Positions 53,605 through 63,466 are shown, numbered from the stretch's first letter. The stretch: DNA of 64,000 nucleotides from G965276675 sp965276675 (GCA_965276675.1 OZ255624.1:4340001-4404000), one strand, 5' to 3'. The notes: generated by a model not told the origin, from the letters alone. Made by a program: numbers and translations.

Positions 53605-53685
53605 CTACTGATGAAAGCCGAGGAAGTCCGCCCACGCGTGCACCGCGCAATGGTGGTGCTGGCGATGATGGTTGTAGACTCGCAT
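53605..53685 (-). CDS. hisL: His-rich leader peptide of the his operon
   Basis: A 26-codon ORF beginning MRVYNHHRQHHHC, with further His at codons 16 and 25, stopping at TAG 53605-53607. Seven of 26 codons are His, including runs of two and three. It is followed by a T-tailed hairpin and the his genes. This is the architecture of a ribosome-mediated transcription attenuator: ribosome stalling at His codons under histidine limitation would disfavour the terminator. The upstream binding site (GAGAAAG) is weak. It is embedded in longer shadow ORFs that have no supporting features. Confidence 0.85.
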   Translation of the reverse strand: MRVYNHHRQHHHCAVHAWADFLGFHQ

Positions 53686-53746
53686 AACGGCTTTCTCGAG
53701 TGTATCTGATGCTCCATTCTTCTGTGAGTTGCTTGCGGTGAAATCC

Positions 53747-53823
<77 letters not shown>

Positions 53824-53842
53824 GGTTTTCATATTGTAAACG

Positions 53843-54454
53843 TCAGGCTGAGATCCGCGGCGTGCCATCGGAGGTCACGGTGCCCCGCACCTGACGCCAC
53901 AGCGCATGGAGGGCAACCGCCCACGCCGTCTTGGCTGTCTTGAGGTCGACGCCCAGGCCATAGATATACGCAGTCATCGCAAATCCGTCGACGCTGTGCA
54001 CGTTCGCCACGCGAACCACGTACTCAGCTCGAGCATGATTGATCGGCACCTGTGTCGTCGAATAGACCAGCGCCTTGGCCCATGCCTCGTGAAGCGCGAA
54101 TTGCTGGAAAGCATTTCCGTCTGCGAGCAAGATGTCGATGTAAGACGCAAACCCCGCTGGACCTTCCTCGACACTTGGCAGGTCCAGCGATTCAGCTTCA
54201 GCTGCGGCTTCCTCAGCCGTTAGCTCCCAAGCATCACACTTCGCCGTCCACACGCCGCTCTCTGGTTGGTTCAACGAAAGCAGCGCCGAACACAACTCCG
54301 GAACTTCCTGGCACTCGGAGATCTCCTGCACTCGCTCGGGCTCGTGTCGCACATCGATGAAGCATAACGACCCATCCTCGCTCGCCCACGGCACCACCAG
54401 CACGGGATCGTCCCCGGCCGCCTCCACGCTCCAGTCGGCTTCCACGGTTAGCAT
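53843..54454 (-). CDS. Hypothetical protein
   Basis: A 203-residue acidic protein (MLTVEADWSVEAAGDDPVLVVPWASEDG) with no signal peptide and no motif I recognise. It overlaps the upstream YheT-like hydrolase gene by 7 bases, so the two are probably co-translated. The middle is rich in Ala and Glu. It is a genuine gene by context and codon pattern; no function is assigned. Confidence 0.7.
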   Translation of the reverse strand: MLTVEADWSVEAAGDDPVLVVPWASEDGSLCFIDVRHEPERVQEISECQEVPELCSALLSLNQPESGVWTAKCDAWELTAEEAAAEAESLDLPSVEEGPAGFASYIDILLADGNAFQQFALHEAWAKALVYSTTQVPINHARAEYVVRVANVHSVDGFAMTAYIYGLGVDLKTAKTAWAVALHALWRQVRGTVTSDGTPRISA

Positions 54455-55485
54455 CCTGTCGTTTCCAGGAGAAAGCCCAGCAGCACCTTTTCCGCCCAGT
54501 ACCCGTCGTAGTCATGCGCGCCGGCGACAAAGGCGCAATGCCCGCCATGCTGCGTCTCGATTAGCGTGCAGCTCTTGTTCCTGAGCAGCGCATCGCGTGT
54601 CGCGGGAAGCATGCGCACGAATGGATCGTCCAGCGCATGCACCACTAGTGTCGGCACAGCGATGTCGTCTGCTACGCGCGAGGCAGCGGCACGATAGTAA
54701 TAATCATCCGCTCCCGCGAAGCCCGAATAGAATGCTGTCACGCGATCGTCAAATTCCCGCAGCGAACGGATGCCACGGGCTCTTTCGATTGCGTAGATCT
54801 GAGGAAATAACGCCACCTTCCGCGCGTATCGCCTTAAAAGTCCGCGCAGGAACTTCCATTCGTAGACGCGATTCCACGGCTCATGCAGCGCATCTGCCGA
54901 AGCGGCGAGGTCCATTGCCGGCGAGACTCCAACCACCGCTTTCAGATAAGCCGGAGCAGCTGCCCCGCACTCGCCCGCGTACTTCAACACCAGGTTGCCA
55001 CCCATCGAGTACCCAACCAGCGCCCATTCTCGCAACCCCTGTTCTGCGGTTAAAGACGCAAGCACCGCGTCCACATCGCCGGAGAGCCCGGAGTGGTAGA
55101 GCGTGGGCGAAAGCTGCTCCGTACCCCCACAGTTGCGCATATTCATCCGCACCACGTTGCATCCCGCAGCCCACATGCGGGAGGCGTTCCCCAGCATGTA
55201 CTGCGAGTGCGATGAGCCTCCCAGCCCATGCAGCAGCAGCACGGTTAGCCGCTCACGGCGCGCCTCGGGGGGCTGCCAATTGCATTGGCACAAGATGCGG
55301 CTCGCTGGCCGATCAGCCATGGCCGCTTCCACTTCGATGATCCGGTCTTCAGCCTCAGGGAGTGCATATGTGCGCGGCAGGTAATTCCCGGCGAGTGTCT
55401 GCAGGTGCCCGTTGGCCAACCAACGCCGTGGCGCAAAGTCACTGAGCCACGCTGCCGACAATTTCTGTCCGATGGCAGCGGTCAT
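54448..55485 (-). CDS. YheT-like alpha/beta hydrolase
   Basis: A 345-residue protein. NGHLQTLAGNYLPR near the N-terminus, LLLHGLGGSSHSQYM, MNMRNCGGTEQLSPTLYHSG and the nucleophile elbow VGYSMGGNLVLKYAGE (Ser) are typical of the YheT/ABHD1-3 group. The acid is probably Asp in HALDDPFV, and the His lies in GGHCAFV. The family are esterases or lipases of poorly known substrate. It overlaps DUF72 (ATGA) and the downstream gene. Confidence 0.88.
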   Translation of the reverse strand: MTAAIGQKLSAAWLSDFAPRRWLANGHLQTLAGNYLPRTYALPEAEDRIIEVEAAMADRPASRILCQCNWQPPEARRERLTVLLLHGLGGSSHSQYMLGNASRMWAAGCNVVRMNMRNCGGTEQLSPTLYHSGLSGDVDAVLASLTAEQGLREWALVGYSMGGNLVLKYAGECGAAAPAYLKAVVGVSPAMDLAASADALHEPWNRVYEWKFLRGLLRRYARKVALFPQIYAIERARGIRSLREFDDRVTAFYSGFAGADDYYYRAAASRVADDIAVPTLVVHALDDPFVRMLPATRDALLRNKSCTLIETQHGGHCAFVAGAHDYDGYWAEKVLLGFLLETTGC

Positions 55486-56267
55486 GCCTCGCGCACTTTC
55501 GTTAGCACTTTGCGCGCACGTAGCGGTCCATCTGGAGCATCTTCGTGCTTGAAATATGCGAACACATCGCCACTCGCCGCATCTGCCAATAGCTGGTCGC
55601 GAACCTTCTTCAATTCAGCCGCGGTATAGCTACTCTTGCGTAGTCGATAGCAGGTGTAGGGCGCCGTCCTGCGTCGGGGCGTTTGGAGTTCGTCGCTCTC
55701 CGCTACACAAAGGGCGGCGACGTGTTCCTTCAGTACCGCGTAGGTCTCCTCGCAAAACCACGAGGCATCTCTGAACTCGAAAGCCAAACGCAACCGGCTC
55801 GTCCTTGCGCTCTCCAGGAATTCGTGAAGTCGCGGCAGGTCCGCTTTAAAGTTCGGCGGCAGCTGGCACAGCACAACGCCCAGCCGCCCGGCCGCTTCCA
55901 CGGATAACAGCGCGGCCTGTAATAAGGCAATCGCGTCACCACAGTTCTTCAATCGTCGCAGGTGCGTGATGGTCTGGGGTGCTTTGAATGAAAACCGAAA
56001 ACCTTCTGGCGTCTCTGCCATCCAACCCTCAACCATCGCCGGTTTAGGCAGCTGACGAAACGTGTAGTTGACCTCCACCGAGTTCAGCTGCGAGCTGTAG
56101 TAGCTCAACATCTTCTTCGCAGGAGTCTTTGGCGGATAAAAGCCTGGTTTCCAGCTAGGGTAAGCCCAGCCGGAAGTACCCAGGTACACGCAGTCCTGAG
56201 TACTCCCACCTCTCGGCAATGCAGATTTAGCATCAGGATTCTTTAGAGGATCGGGCGGAGGAGGCAT
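55482..56267 (-). CDS. DUF72 family protein
   Basis: A 261-residue protein from ATG 56267 (MPPPPDPLKNPDAKSA). YLGTSGWAYPSWKPGFYP, LNSVEVNYTFRQLPKPAMVEGW, FRFSFKAPQTITHLRRL, VLCQLPPNFKAD and AFEFRDASWF are the hallmarks of this TIM-barrel-like family (YecE-type). The biochemical role is not established. The longer reading frame upstream runs through tRNA-His and is not coding. Confidence 0.9.
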   Translation of the reverse strand: MPPPPDPLKNPDAKSALPRGGSTQDCVYLGTSGWAYPSWKPGFYPPKTPAKKMLSYYSSQLNSVEVNYTFRQLPKPAMVEGWMAETPEGFRFSFKAPQTITHLRRLKNCGDAIALLQAALLSVEAAGRLGVVLCQLPPNFKADLPRLHEFLESARTSRLRLAFEFRDASWFCEETYAVLKEHVAALCVAESDELQTPRRRTAPYTCYRLRKSSYTAAELKKVRDQLLADAASGDVFAYFKHEDAPDGPLRARKVLTKVREA

Positions 56268-56290
56268 GATGCCATTGGGTTGCAGAACTT

Positions 56291-56366
56291 TGGGGCGGTT
56301 AGTGGGGTTCGAACCCACGACATCCGGTGCCACAGACCGGCGTTCTGCCACTGAACTATAACCGCC
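56291..56366 (-). tRNA. tRNA-His (anticodon GUG)
   Basis: The eight-pair acceptor GGCGGTTA/TAACCGCC includes the extra G-1:C73 pair specific to tRNA-His. The anticodon loop CTGTGGC gives GTG. The T-arm GTGGG TTCGAAC CCCAC and CCA are present. A TACAAT -10 box lies about 13 bp upstream. Confidence 0.95.
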
Positions 56367-56473
56367 GTGTACTTCCCAGATTGTAGCATCCGTTTCCGGC
56401 CCAATCTCTAGCCCGGTGCGGGCGTGTCGGCCTGCTCTGCATTGCCCCTTTCTGCATCCAAGTCGGCGTGCCA

Positions 56474-57013
56474 ATGCCGCCACGACAGATCAGACCGATC
56501 GGAGCCGCCCCCCAGAGCGTGCCCGTTGTCGTATCCCGCAGCAAACAGGTGAGCCGGGTGTTCACCGATGAGAACCTCGATCGGCTAAGCCATCTGCTTG
56601 ACGATCAGTTCCGCTTTCCGGGCACTTCGTTTCGCTTTGGACTGGACGGCATCGTCGGCCTCATTCCCGGCTTCGGCGACATTGCCGGCGGCGTTGCCTC
56701 CTGCATTCTTATCTTCGCCGCCTGGGTCCGAGGCGTGCCGTATGTCACTCTCGTCCGCATGCTCGTCAACGTCGGGTTGGAGGTCATTCTCGGCACGGTG
56801 CCGTTCTTTGGTGATCTCTTTGACATTGCCTGGAAGGCCAACCGCCGCAATTACGCCCTGCTCACGCTCCATGCCCACCAACCGCGTAGCAATACGGGCA
56901 AAGACTGGCTTTTTCTGCTTTCGCTTGCCCTCCTCGGTTTTGCTATTTTCATGGTGCCCGTAATGCTCCTGATCTGGGTGGCCAGCCTGCTCGCGCACTC
57001 CCATCCCTTCTAA
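56474..57013 (+). CDS. DUF4112 membrane protein
   Basis: About 179 residues from ATG 56474 (a GTG two codons earlier is possible). The family pattern LDDQFRFPGTSFRFGLDGIVGLIPGFGDIAGG, TLVRMLVNVGLEVILGTVPFFGDLFDIAWKANRRN is clear. There are two or three membrane segments, the last at the C-terminus (LLSLALLGFAIFMVPVMLLI). Function is unknown. It lies between tRNA-His and tRNA-Pro. Confidence 0.85.
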   Translation: MPPRQIRPIGAAPQSVPVVVSRSKQVSRVFTDENLDRLSHLLDDQFRFPGTSFRFGLDGIVGLIPGFGDIAGGVASCILIFAAWVRGVPYVTLVRMLVNVGLEVILGTVPFFGDLFDIAWKANRRNYALLTLHAHQPRSNTGKDWLFLLSLALLGFAIFMVPVMLLIWVASLLAHSHPF

Positions 57014-57059
57014 GTACGGCTCATTTGCCCGCATTGCCAACTGGTACAATTTCGAGAGT

Positions 57060-57136
57060 CGGGGCGTAGCGCAGCCTGGTAGCGCATCTGCTTTGGGAGC
57101 AGAGGGCCGGGGGTTCGAATCCCTCCGCCCCGACCA
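57060..57136 (+). tRNA. tRNA-Pro (anticodon UGG)
   Basis: Acceptor CGGGGCG/CGCCCCG, D-arm GCGC...GCGC, anticodon stem TCTGC/GCAGA with loop TTTGGGA (anticodon TGG), T-arm CGGGG GTTCGAATC CCTCCG-type pairing and an encoded CCA. A TACAAT -10 box lies just upstream. The 3' side opens into a 1-kb gene-poor stretch. Confidence 0.95.
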
Positions 57137-58172
57137 TGTGTGGAGTGCCTTATGCGCCGCTTCGGAGTCGTCGATCTGCTCACCCGCTACGAGCTACCGA
57201 AGTACGTGGAATTTGTTCGGGCGAATGCATCTACAACTCAGGAAAGCACAGAGACACGCCAAGGCTGCGGGACTATCCTTCCCGCAGGTAGACCCAACCC
57301 GTAATGCACTTACACGGAGTGGATAGACGGATGAATGGCTCGGCACAGGGCTGAGCTCTTGCCGTAGGTGATTCTAGCGAGAGCTCGCCAGCAGCCGCGA
57401 AGAGCAATGGATGGCTACACCCGATCACGCTTTCAAAGTGATCTCGCCTAGCTTTGGCGAGGCGATTCAAGAGGATCAGAGGGCTATGTGGATTGATGCG
57501 CCCGTGGAAATGAATGGATAACTACGCTCCGAAATACAGCGCCGAGCGCGCAGGAACTGAGCGGCCTCAAAGCAGAATTCGTGATTACCAAAGGTAATGA
57601 TCTTTAGACAATGCGGTACCCCCTAGCCAGAAGTGAAATCATCGGCCGAGTTTTAGGCTGCCATGTCATTTCGCCAGAGTAAGATCTGCGAGATTCATGC
57701 ATACAGCTATGAAAACAATATCGTTTTTAGTCTCGTATGCAATAACTTCTTGACTTTATAAATGCTGGTGCTTATTTTGATCTATCCCTTGAAACCGCAC
57801 AACGCAAATATGATTCGGGGAGGGCGGTACGAGCAAAAGCAAGGGAGTGAAGCGCAGACTATCGCAGCGGGCCGGAGATGTTGAAGACGGTGATCGTACA
57901 AAACAGCTTGAGCTCGTAAGCGGGAGGACGGATGCGCACTGGCTGCGGGAATAGTACGCAGTGAGCCAGGGCCGGTGGTGCGGGCTGGTGTGGATTGCCG
58001 TAAGCAGCTTCGTTACCGATCGCGACGGCCGGATCGGATCGCCACATCGCACGATTTGGCACCTATGCTTCAGATCTGTCGCATGTTCATGCGGTTAACG
58101 CAGCAGTATCCAGTTCGGCACTTAGTTCAGCTTTAAGATCTATGCTCCCAAACAATGATCTCAAGGTGGCCT
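57137..58172. other. Gene-poor stretch after tRNA-Pro
   Basis: About 1 kb with no ORF that I can support on either strand and a locally AT-richer segment around 57590-57790. Short open frames here have no motif. It may be a decayed region; no tRNA 3'-end duplication or integrase was found. Confidence 0.5.
57750..57778 (+). promoter_or_regulatory. Possible sigma70-type promoter
   Basis: TTGACT (57750-57755) and TATTTT (57773-57778) are separated by 17 bp. It would give a leader of about 390 nt for the TonB receptor gene. Only matching hexamers support it. Confidence 0.3.
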
Positions 58173-61031
58173 ATGAAATCATCCAGATTTCTCTTCTTGT
58201 TGATGACTTTCTTTGCAGCGTTAGCCTCCCAGGCGCAGGTCGCTATAACTGGCACCATTACCGGAAGCATCACCGATCAGACTGGAGCATTCATCCCAGG
58301 CGCTACGGTCAGCATTGAAAGCCCAGCGATGATGCAACCTAAATCGATGGTATCTGGTTCTGGTGGCGTCTTCACCTTTGGTGAACTTCCTCCAGGAAGC
58401 TACTCCGTCAAAGTGGATGCAAGTGGTTTTAAGACCTATGATCGGTCCAACGTCGTTCTTACCGCAGGATTTACTGCTAACCTGAATATCCCGATGGTGG
58501 TCGGGGATAAGGGGCAAGTCGTCCAGGTCACCGCAGCGTCCCCACTGATCGACGTGAAGAGCACGCAGTCGGGAACGACATTCGATCTGGCGATGCTCCA
58601 GAATATCCCAACAGGTCGCGATCCGTGGTCGACCATCTCTCTGGCCCCCGGCGTTACCACAGACCAGTTTGATGTAGGTGGCTCGAAGAGCTACTACCAG
58701 TCGACCATGAGCGTCCATGGTAGTAAGCCTGGCCAGATGGCATACAGCCTCAACGGATTGAAGCTGAGCTGGCCGGGCGGAAATGGCGGATCGACAGCGT
58801 TTTATACAGACTCGGACTCTCTTCAGGAATTGCAGATCATAACCGATTCTGCCCCGGCTGAGGTTAGTGTGGGCGGCGTCTACATCAACATGGTGCCAAA
58901 GTCCGGCTCGAATCAGTTGCACGGTTCCGCGAATGCCTACTACGACACGAACGCCTTCCAAAGCGCGATCAGTGAACCCCTCTTCAACGGGGCTCCTGTC
59001 AACGCGGGTAACGGACCTATCGTAATGCTTCGCGATCTTACTGCGAGCGCTGGTGGCCCGATCATCAGGGATCGTTGGTGGATCTATGGCGGCTGGCGTT
59101 ATCTCACAACCAGCGAGAAGCTGCTGAGCATCCCGCGCGCTGACGGCTCCATTCCGATCAGTGTGAATCACCAGACCAACACGACACTCGAGAACGACTT
59201 CAACATCAGCCCTAAGAACCATTTCGGTTTCACCTGGTGGTATAACGAGCAGAATCAATACTTCCGCCGCAACACGGGTTCCACCGGTATTCAATTCACC
59301 GCCGACGCGGCCTCGCAGCGGCAGATCGAGCCGGCATACGTGCTGCAGGGCGATCTTACCTCTGCGATTACTTCTCACCTGTTGCTGGATACCCGCGGAG
59401 GATACATGCACCTTGTTTTCCCGCTGCGCTATCAGCCGTCGGTGGGGCCAACCGACATCGCGGTTGAGGATGTAAGTCTATCTACCCTGACGGGTGCAGC
59501 GACCAGCAACCTGGTGGAGCCCGCGATGCAGTGGCGCATCAATCAATCGGTGCAGTACTCGCATAGCGGCTGGCTTGGTTCGCATGACTTTAAAGCCGGC
59601 TGGGACTACGCCTATAACTTCAGCGGTATGTACGCGAACGTAAATCAAAACATTATCGCACTCTACAACAACAATGTACCGTACGAGGTCTATCAATACG
59701 ACGGGCCAACTCGCGAACGCAGCATATTTTACGAAGGATCCGTTTTTGGGCAGGATGCATGGACCATCACACATCGCATTACTTTGAACCTCGGGCTGCG
59801 ATTTGATCACTATCATGCTTTCAATCCAACACAGACCAACCCCACGCCATCTGTCTTCGCGTCTTATTTTCCAAACCGCACGGTCGCGCATCAGAATGTT
59901 GCTCTATGGAAAGACGTCTCCCCACGTGTGGGCGTCTCTTGGGATATCCGCGGGACCGGCGAGAGCGTTCTCCGCGCCAGCTTCGGAAGGTATGACTTTA
60001 CGCAGGGTACTAGCCTTGGAGAAGCCGTCAACCCAAATATCCTTGGTGGCTATATTTATAACTGGAAAGACAATAACAAAAATGGTTATCCTGACCGAAA
60101 TGAGTGGCTGACGAATGTAGCGGGTGCACCTGCTACTCCCGTTGGGACACTCGGCGGCGTGGCGAGCACAATTGATCCACACCTGTCCCGGCCGTATTCG
60201 TACCAGGTGGTCGTTGGATATGAGCAGCAGGTCTTTGGAGATGTTCGGGTAGGCGCAACGTACTTCTACCGAACCAATAAAGACCAGATTGCACGCTACA
60301 ACACTGCAATCCCCAGTGGCTCGTATACTCCGGTTACAACATACAGCGCGACAGCAAATCCCATTCTTAACCCCTATACTGGAAAGCCTTTGACCTTATA
60401 CAACCTGGCTCCAGCATACGTTGGTAAATTCAGATATCTAACAACTAATATTGCTGCCACCAACAACAACAGCTACAACGCTGTCGAATTGAGTGCCTTG
60501 AAGAGGTTTAGTCATAGGTGGCAGCTCTTGACGGGATTGACCATTCAATCCAACACCGGCACTTATATCAGTGGAATAACCGACAACTTCACTGATCCCA
60601 ATATAAATATCAACCGGACTAGCAGTAATTTAGACCAGGATGCAACTTACATCTTCAAAATCTCTGGTCAATATTTGGAGCCGCATACGAGGATCAACGC
60701 CGCTCTCAACTATCAGCACTACACTGGTTATCCTATCCGCCCAACAAATGTATACGCCGGCAGCACCTATGGACTGGACCAAGGTCCGGAAACAGTTGCG
60801 CTGGCGCCTTCGACGTTGAGTGAGCCAAATGTAGATAACGCAAGCATACGTCTTTCTCGCCCAGTCACAATTCTTGAGCAGTACACGCTGGAACCTACTC
60901 TTGATCTGTACAACTTAACCAATAGCAACTCCGTTACAAATAAAGTAGCAACTTATGGTTCAAGTTTTCTTAAGCCGGTGGATGTTATTAATCCTCGTAT
61001 TGTAAAGTTGGGCCTGAAGTTTAGTTTCTAG
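58173..61031 (+). CDS. TonB-dependent receptor with carboxypeptidase-regulatory-like domain
   Basis: A 952-residue outer-membrane protein from ATG 58173, which has AGGTGG close upstream; ATG 58155 is an alternative. Signal peptide MKSSRFLFLLMTFFAALASQA. The N-terminal Ig-like regulatory domain is ITGTITGSITDQTGAFIPGATVSI...GSYSVKVDASGFKTY, followed by a plug-like part (PTGRDPWSTISLAPGVTTDQ, GSKSYYQSTMSVHG) and a large barrel ending PRIVKLGLKFSF with a C-terminal Phe. It belongs to the Oar-like receptors abundant in Acidobacteriota. Ligand unknown; the two peptidase genes downstream suggest peptides. Confidence 0.92.
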   Translation: MKSSRFLFLLMTFFAALASQAQVAITGTITGSITDQTGAFIPGATVSIESPAMMQPKSMVSGSGGVFTFGELPPGSYSVKVDASGFKTYDRSNVVLTAGFTANLNIPMVVGDKGQVVQVTAASPLIDVKSTQSGTTFDLAMLQNIPTGRDPWSTISLAPGVTTDQFDVGGSKSYYQSTMSVHGSKPGQMAYSLNGLKLSWPGGNGGSTAFYTDSDSLQELQIITDSAPAEVSVGGVYINMVPKSGSNQLHGSANAYYDTNAFQSAISEPLFNGAPVNAGNGPIVMLRDLTASAGGPIIRDRWWIYGGWRYLTTSEKLLSIPRADGSIPISVNHQTNTTLENDFNISPKNHFGFTWWYNEQNQYFRRNTGSTGIQFTADAASQRQIEPAYVLQGDLTSAITSHLLLDTRGGYMHLVFPLRYQPSVGPTDIAVEDVSLSTLTGAATSNLVEPAMQWRINQSVQYSHSGWLGSHDFKAGWDYAYNFSGMYANVNQNIIALYNNNVPYEVYQYDGPTRERSIFYEGSVFGQDAWTITHRITLNLGLRFDHYHAFNPTQTNPTPSVFASYFPNRTVAHQNVALWKDVSPRVGVSWDIRGTGESVLRASFGRYDFTQGTSLGEAVNPNILGGYIYNWKDNNKNGYPDRNEWLTNVAGAPATPVGTLGGVASTIDPHLSRPYSYQVVVGYEQQVFGDVRVGATYFYRTNKDQIARYNTAIPSGSYTPVTTYSATANPILNPYTGKPLTLYNLAPAYVGKFRYLTTNIAATNNNSYNAVELSALKRFSHRWQLLTGLTIQSNTGTYISGITDNFTDPNININRTSSNLDQDATYIFKISGQYLEPHTRINAALNYQHYTGYPIRPTNVYAGSTYGLDQGPETVALAPSTLSEPNVDNASIRLSRPVTILEQYTLEPTLDLYNLTNSNSVTNKVATYGSSFLKPVDVINPRIVKLGLKFSF

Positions 61032-61655
61032 TTCAGGAGTTAGCTGTGTTGTGCAAAAAGCGCATAGAATAGGATGCTGATGGCCGGCAGCGTCCTGTTC
61101 TTGTCGCCATCGTTGGCGCAACTTAATAGTATGCCTTGCCTCCTGTCGCAGCGTTCTCCATTGTCGCTATCACCCCCTCAACAGGACAGCGTCGAGTGAC
61201 GATTGCATCTCGATATCTGCAGGTAGGCTCCGTTGCGCCCTGGTCAGAGGCGAACGCATGCGAGGTTGCAATCCAGGGTCGACGTACGCTATGGCCCCCA
61301 CGCATTAGAATTGCTGCTTTAAGGAGAGTCCGCCACTGAAAGTCTGAAACAGATATTGGCATAAGCTACCTACCCCTGCAAGGATGGTCGCTGCTAAATG
61401 AACGCAAGATAGCGGATGCACGCGAGGCCCGTGGAGGAGACTATAGCGGATGCACCGGAGCGCTTTTAATGAAATGTCGATTTAGGGCTGCGTGATTATG
61501 CTGTGGGGATGTTGTAGGAATAAGGACGGAGTCCTAGCTGAATCCAAGAAGATGAAGTAGCTGAAATCAATTGTGCTAAATAGCTTAATGCAATACAGCA
61601 GTTCCGTCCTATATCAAAGGGCATGCTCAACGACAAAGTATTTAGGAGAAAGTGA
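61032..61655. other. Intergenic stretch, no gene seen
   Basis: 624 bp without a supported gene. ATAGCGGATGCAC occurs twice as a 13-bp direct repeat at about 61409-61421 and 61443-61455, upstream of the S10 peptidase. Short open frames on both strands have no recognisable features. Confidence 0.5.
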
Positions 61656-63281
61656 ATGCGCTTCCGTAGCAACACGCAGTGTAGCATCGAAGTTCCTCCG
61701 CAACCTGGATCGAAGACTTCAATCACTGTGAAAGCAGCTCGTGTTCTTAGCGGCTTCCTAAGTGCGGCACTCCTAGCGTCAGCATTTGCGGCACATGCTC
61801 AGCCGCCGCAGACTGGTACGATGCGTTTGCCCGGCGGTATCGAGCCGAGGCTCGATCCTAAGGAGCAGGTACCAGCTGAGACTCCCGTCATCACTCGTCA
61901 CTCAATGACCTTGAATGGCAAAGTGCTGCAATACGCCGCAACGACCGGTCGCATGTCGATCAAGACGTCAACAGGCGTCACCGATGCCAAGATGTTCTAC
62001 GTCGCTTATACGTTGGACAAAGCCGGGCCGAAGCGTCCTCTCACCTTCGCCTTCAACGGTGGCCCTGGGTCAGCAACCATCTGGCTCCACATGGGAGCCT
62101 TTGGTCCCAAACGTGTCAAGATGCAGCCCAATGGCTTTATGCCCGCACCTCCCTTTGAATTAGAAGACAATCCTGACAGCTGGCTCGATAAGACCGATCT
62201 CGTCTTTGTCGATGCCATCGGCACGGGATATAGCCGCGCACTGACGGCAGAGGCAGGTAAGAAGTACTGGGGCATGCTCGGCGATCTGGACGCCTTTGGA
62301 GAGTTTATCCGCCTCTATCTGCAGGAGAACTCCCGCTGGACTTCACCGATCTACCTCGCTGGCGAAAGCTATGGGACCTTTCGCGCTGCAGGCCTCTCTG
62401 GCTGGCTGGTCGATCATGGCGTCGCGGTGAACGGTGTCGTTCTGATCTCGACCATCATGAACTACGAGGCTAGTTCCTTTGCTGTCGGCAATGATCTGGG
62501 ATATATCGCCTTCCTTCCGACCTATGCTCTTACTGCGGCGTACCACAATAAGCTCGCTCCTGAACTGAACAATAACCCCAGTGCGCTTCTGGCCGAAGTG
62601 CAGGCGTTTGCTAATAACGAGTATCCATCGATTCTGCAGAAGGGTGATTCACTGCCAGCGGCAGAGCGGCAGGCGGCCATTGCGAAGCTGGTCCGATTTA
62701 CTGGCTTGAGCGCGAAGTACATCGACCAGAATAACCTTCGCGTCGATCTCGCTCACTTCGACTCAGAGTTGCTTCGCGATGATGACAAGATTATAGGCAG
62801 GCTTGATGGCCGCTTCACGGGGAACAACAAGTCTCTTACGCAGCAATCCCCCGACTACGATCCCAGCGAAGCCGCAATTCGACCACCTTACACCTCGACA
62901 TTTGGCAACTATGTCAAGCAGGAGTTGGGCTACCAAACGGACCTCGTCTACTGGGTACTTGGCGGTGGCATCGGCCCCTGGGAGTTTCCTGTTACGGGAG
63001 CCGGTCGCAACGGCTTTCCCGACACGAGCGAGATGCTACGTCATGCCTTCGTGTTGAATCCGTACATGCATGTCTTCGTGGCCGAGGGTTATTACGACGC
63101 TGCGACCCCGCTGGGCGGCGTGGAATACACACTGAACCATATGGGATTGACAGAGCAGGCACACAAAAACATCCGGAGGGACTATTTCGCGGCCGGCCAC
63201 ATGGTCTACATCGACCGCAAGTCACTCGATCAACTCAAAAAGGATGTAGATAGATTGTTCCAGGAGACAGAGCCAAAGTAA
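61656..63281 (+). CDS. Secreted S10-family serine carboxypeptidase-like peptidase
   Basis: A 541-residue protein with an AGGAGA site 6-7 bp before ATG 61656. The N-terminal signal-like segment VLSGFLSAALLASAFAAHA is preceded by about 28 residues, so a later start is possible. S10 signatures are FAFNGGPGSATIWLH (oxyanion), Ser238 in AGESYGTFRAAGL, Asp481 in GYYDAATPLGG and His515 in FAAGHMVYID. It removes C-terminal residues from peptides at acidic pH. It stands between the TonB receptor and an S9-type peptidase. Confidence 0.92.
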   Translation: MRFRSNTQCSIEVPPQPGSKTSITVKAARVLSGFLSAALLASAFAAHAQPPQTGTMRLPGGIEPRLDPKEQVPAETPVITRHSMTLNGKVLQYAATTGRMSIKTSTGVTDAKMFYVAYTLDKAGPKRPLTFAFNGGPGSATIWLHMGAFGPKRVKMQPNGFMPAPPFELEDNPDSWLDKTDLVFVDAIGTGYSRALTAEAGKKYWGMLGDLDAFGEFIRLYLQENSRWTSPIYLAGESYGTFRAAGLSGWLVDHGVAVNGVVLISTIMNYEASSFAVGNDLGYIAFLPTYALTAAYHNKLAPELNNNPSALLAEVQAFANNEYPSILQKGDSLPAAERQAAIAKLVRFTGLSAKYIDQNNLRVDLAHFDSELLRDDDKIIGRLDGRFTGNNKSLTQQSPDYDPSEAAIRPPYTSTFGNYVKQELGYQTDLVYWVLGGGIGPWEFPVTGAGRNGFPDTSEMLRHAFVLNPYMHVFVAEGYYDAATPLGGVEYTLNHMGLTEQAHKNIRRDYFAAGHMVYIDRKSLDQLKKDVDRLFQETEPK

Positions 63282-63466
63282 CTGCTTTGGTTGATTCTCC
63301 TAGAGGTCTTACACCACTTATTTTTCCAGAGATCAGCTTGTAGAGGTGTCAGTTTAACCATGAGCGCACAATCCACCTGCTTCACAATTAGATATTCATA
63401 GATACTCAGCAGATTGCTGAACAACCGACCAGCAGCAACTGTGTGGACCAAACTATGGAGGTCTTA

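Noticed and set aside
55482..56483. Longer 333-codon version of the DUF72 gene
   Set aside because: The extra N-terminal part is translated from tRNA-His. The ATG at 56267 gives a normal family length.
57756..58052. 98-codon minus-strand ORF after tRNA-Pro
   Set aside because: No motif, no ribosome-binding site, and a Pro/Ser/His-rich composition typical of random GC-rich frames.
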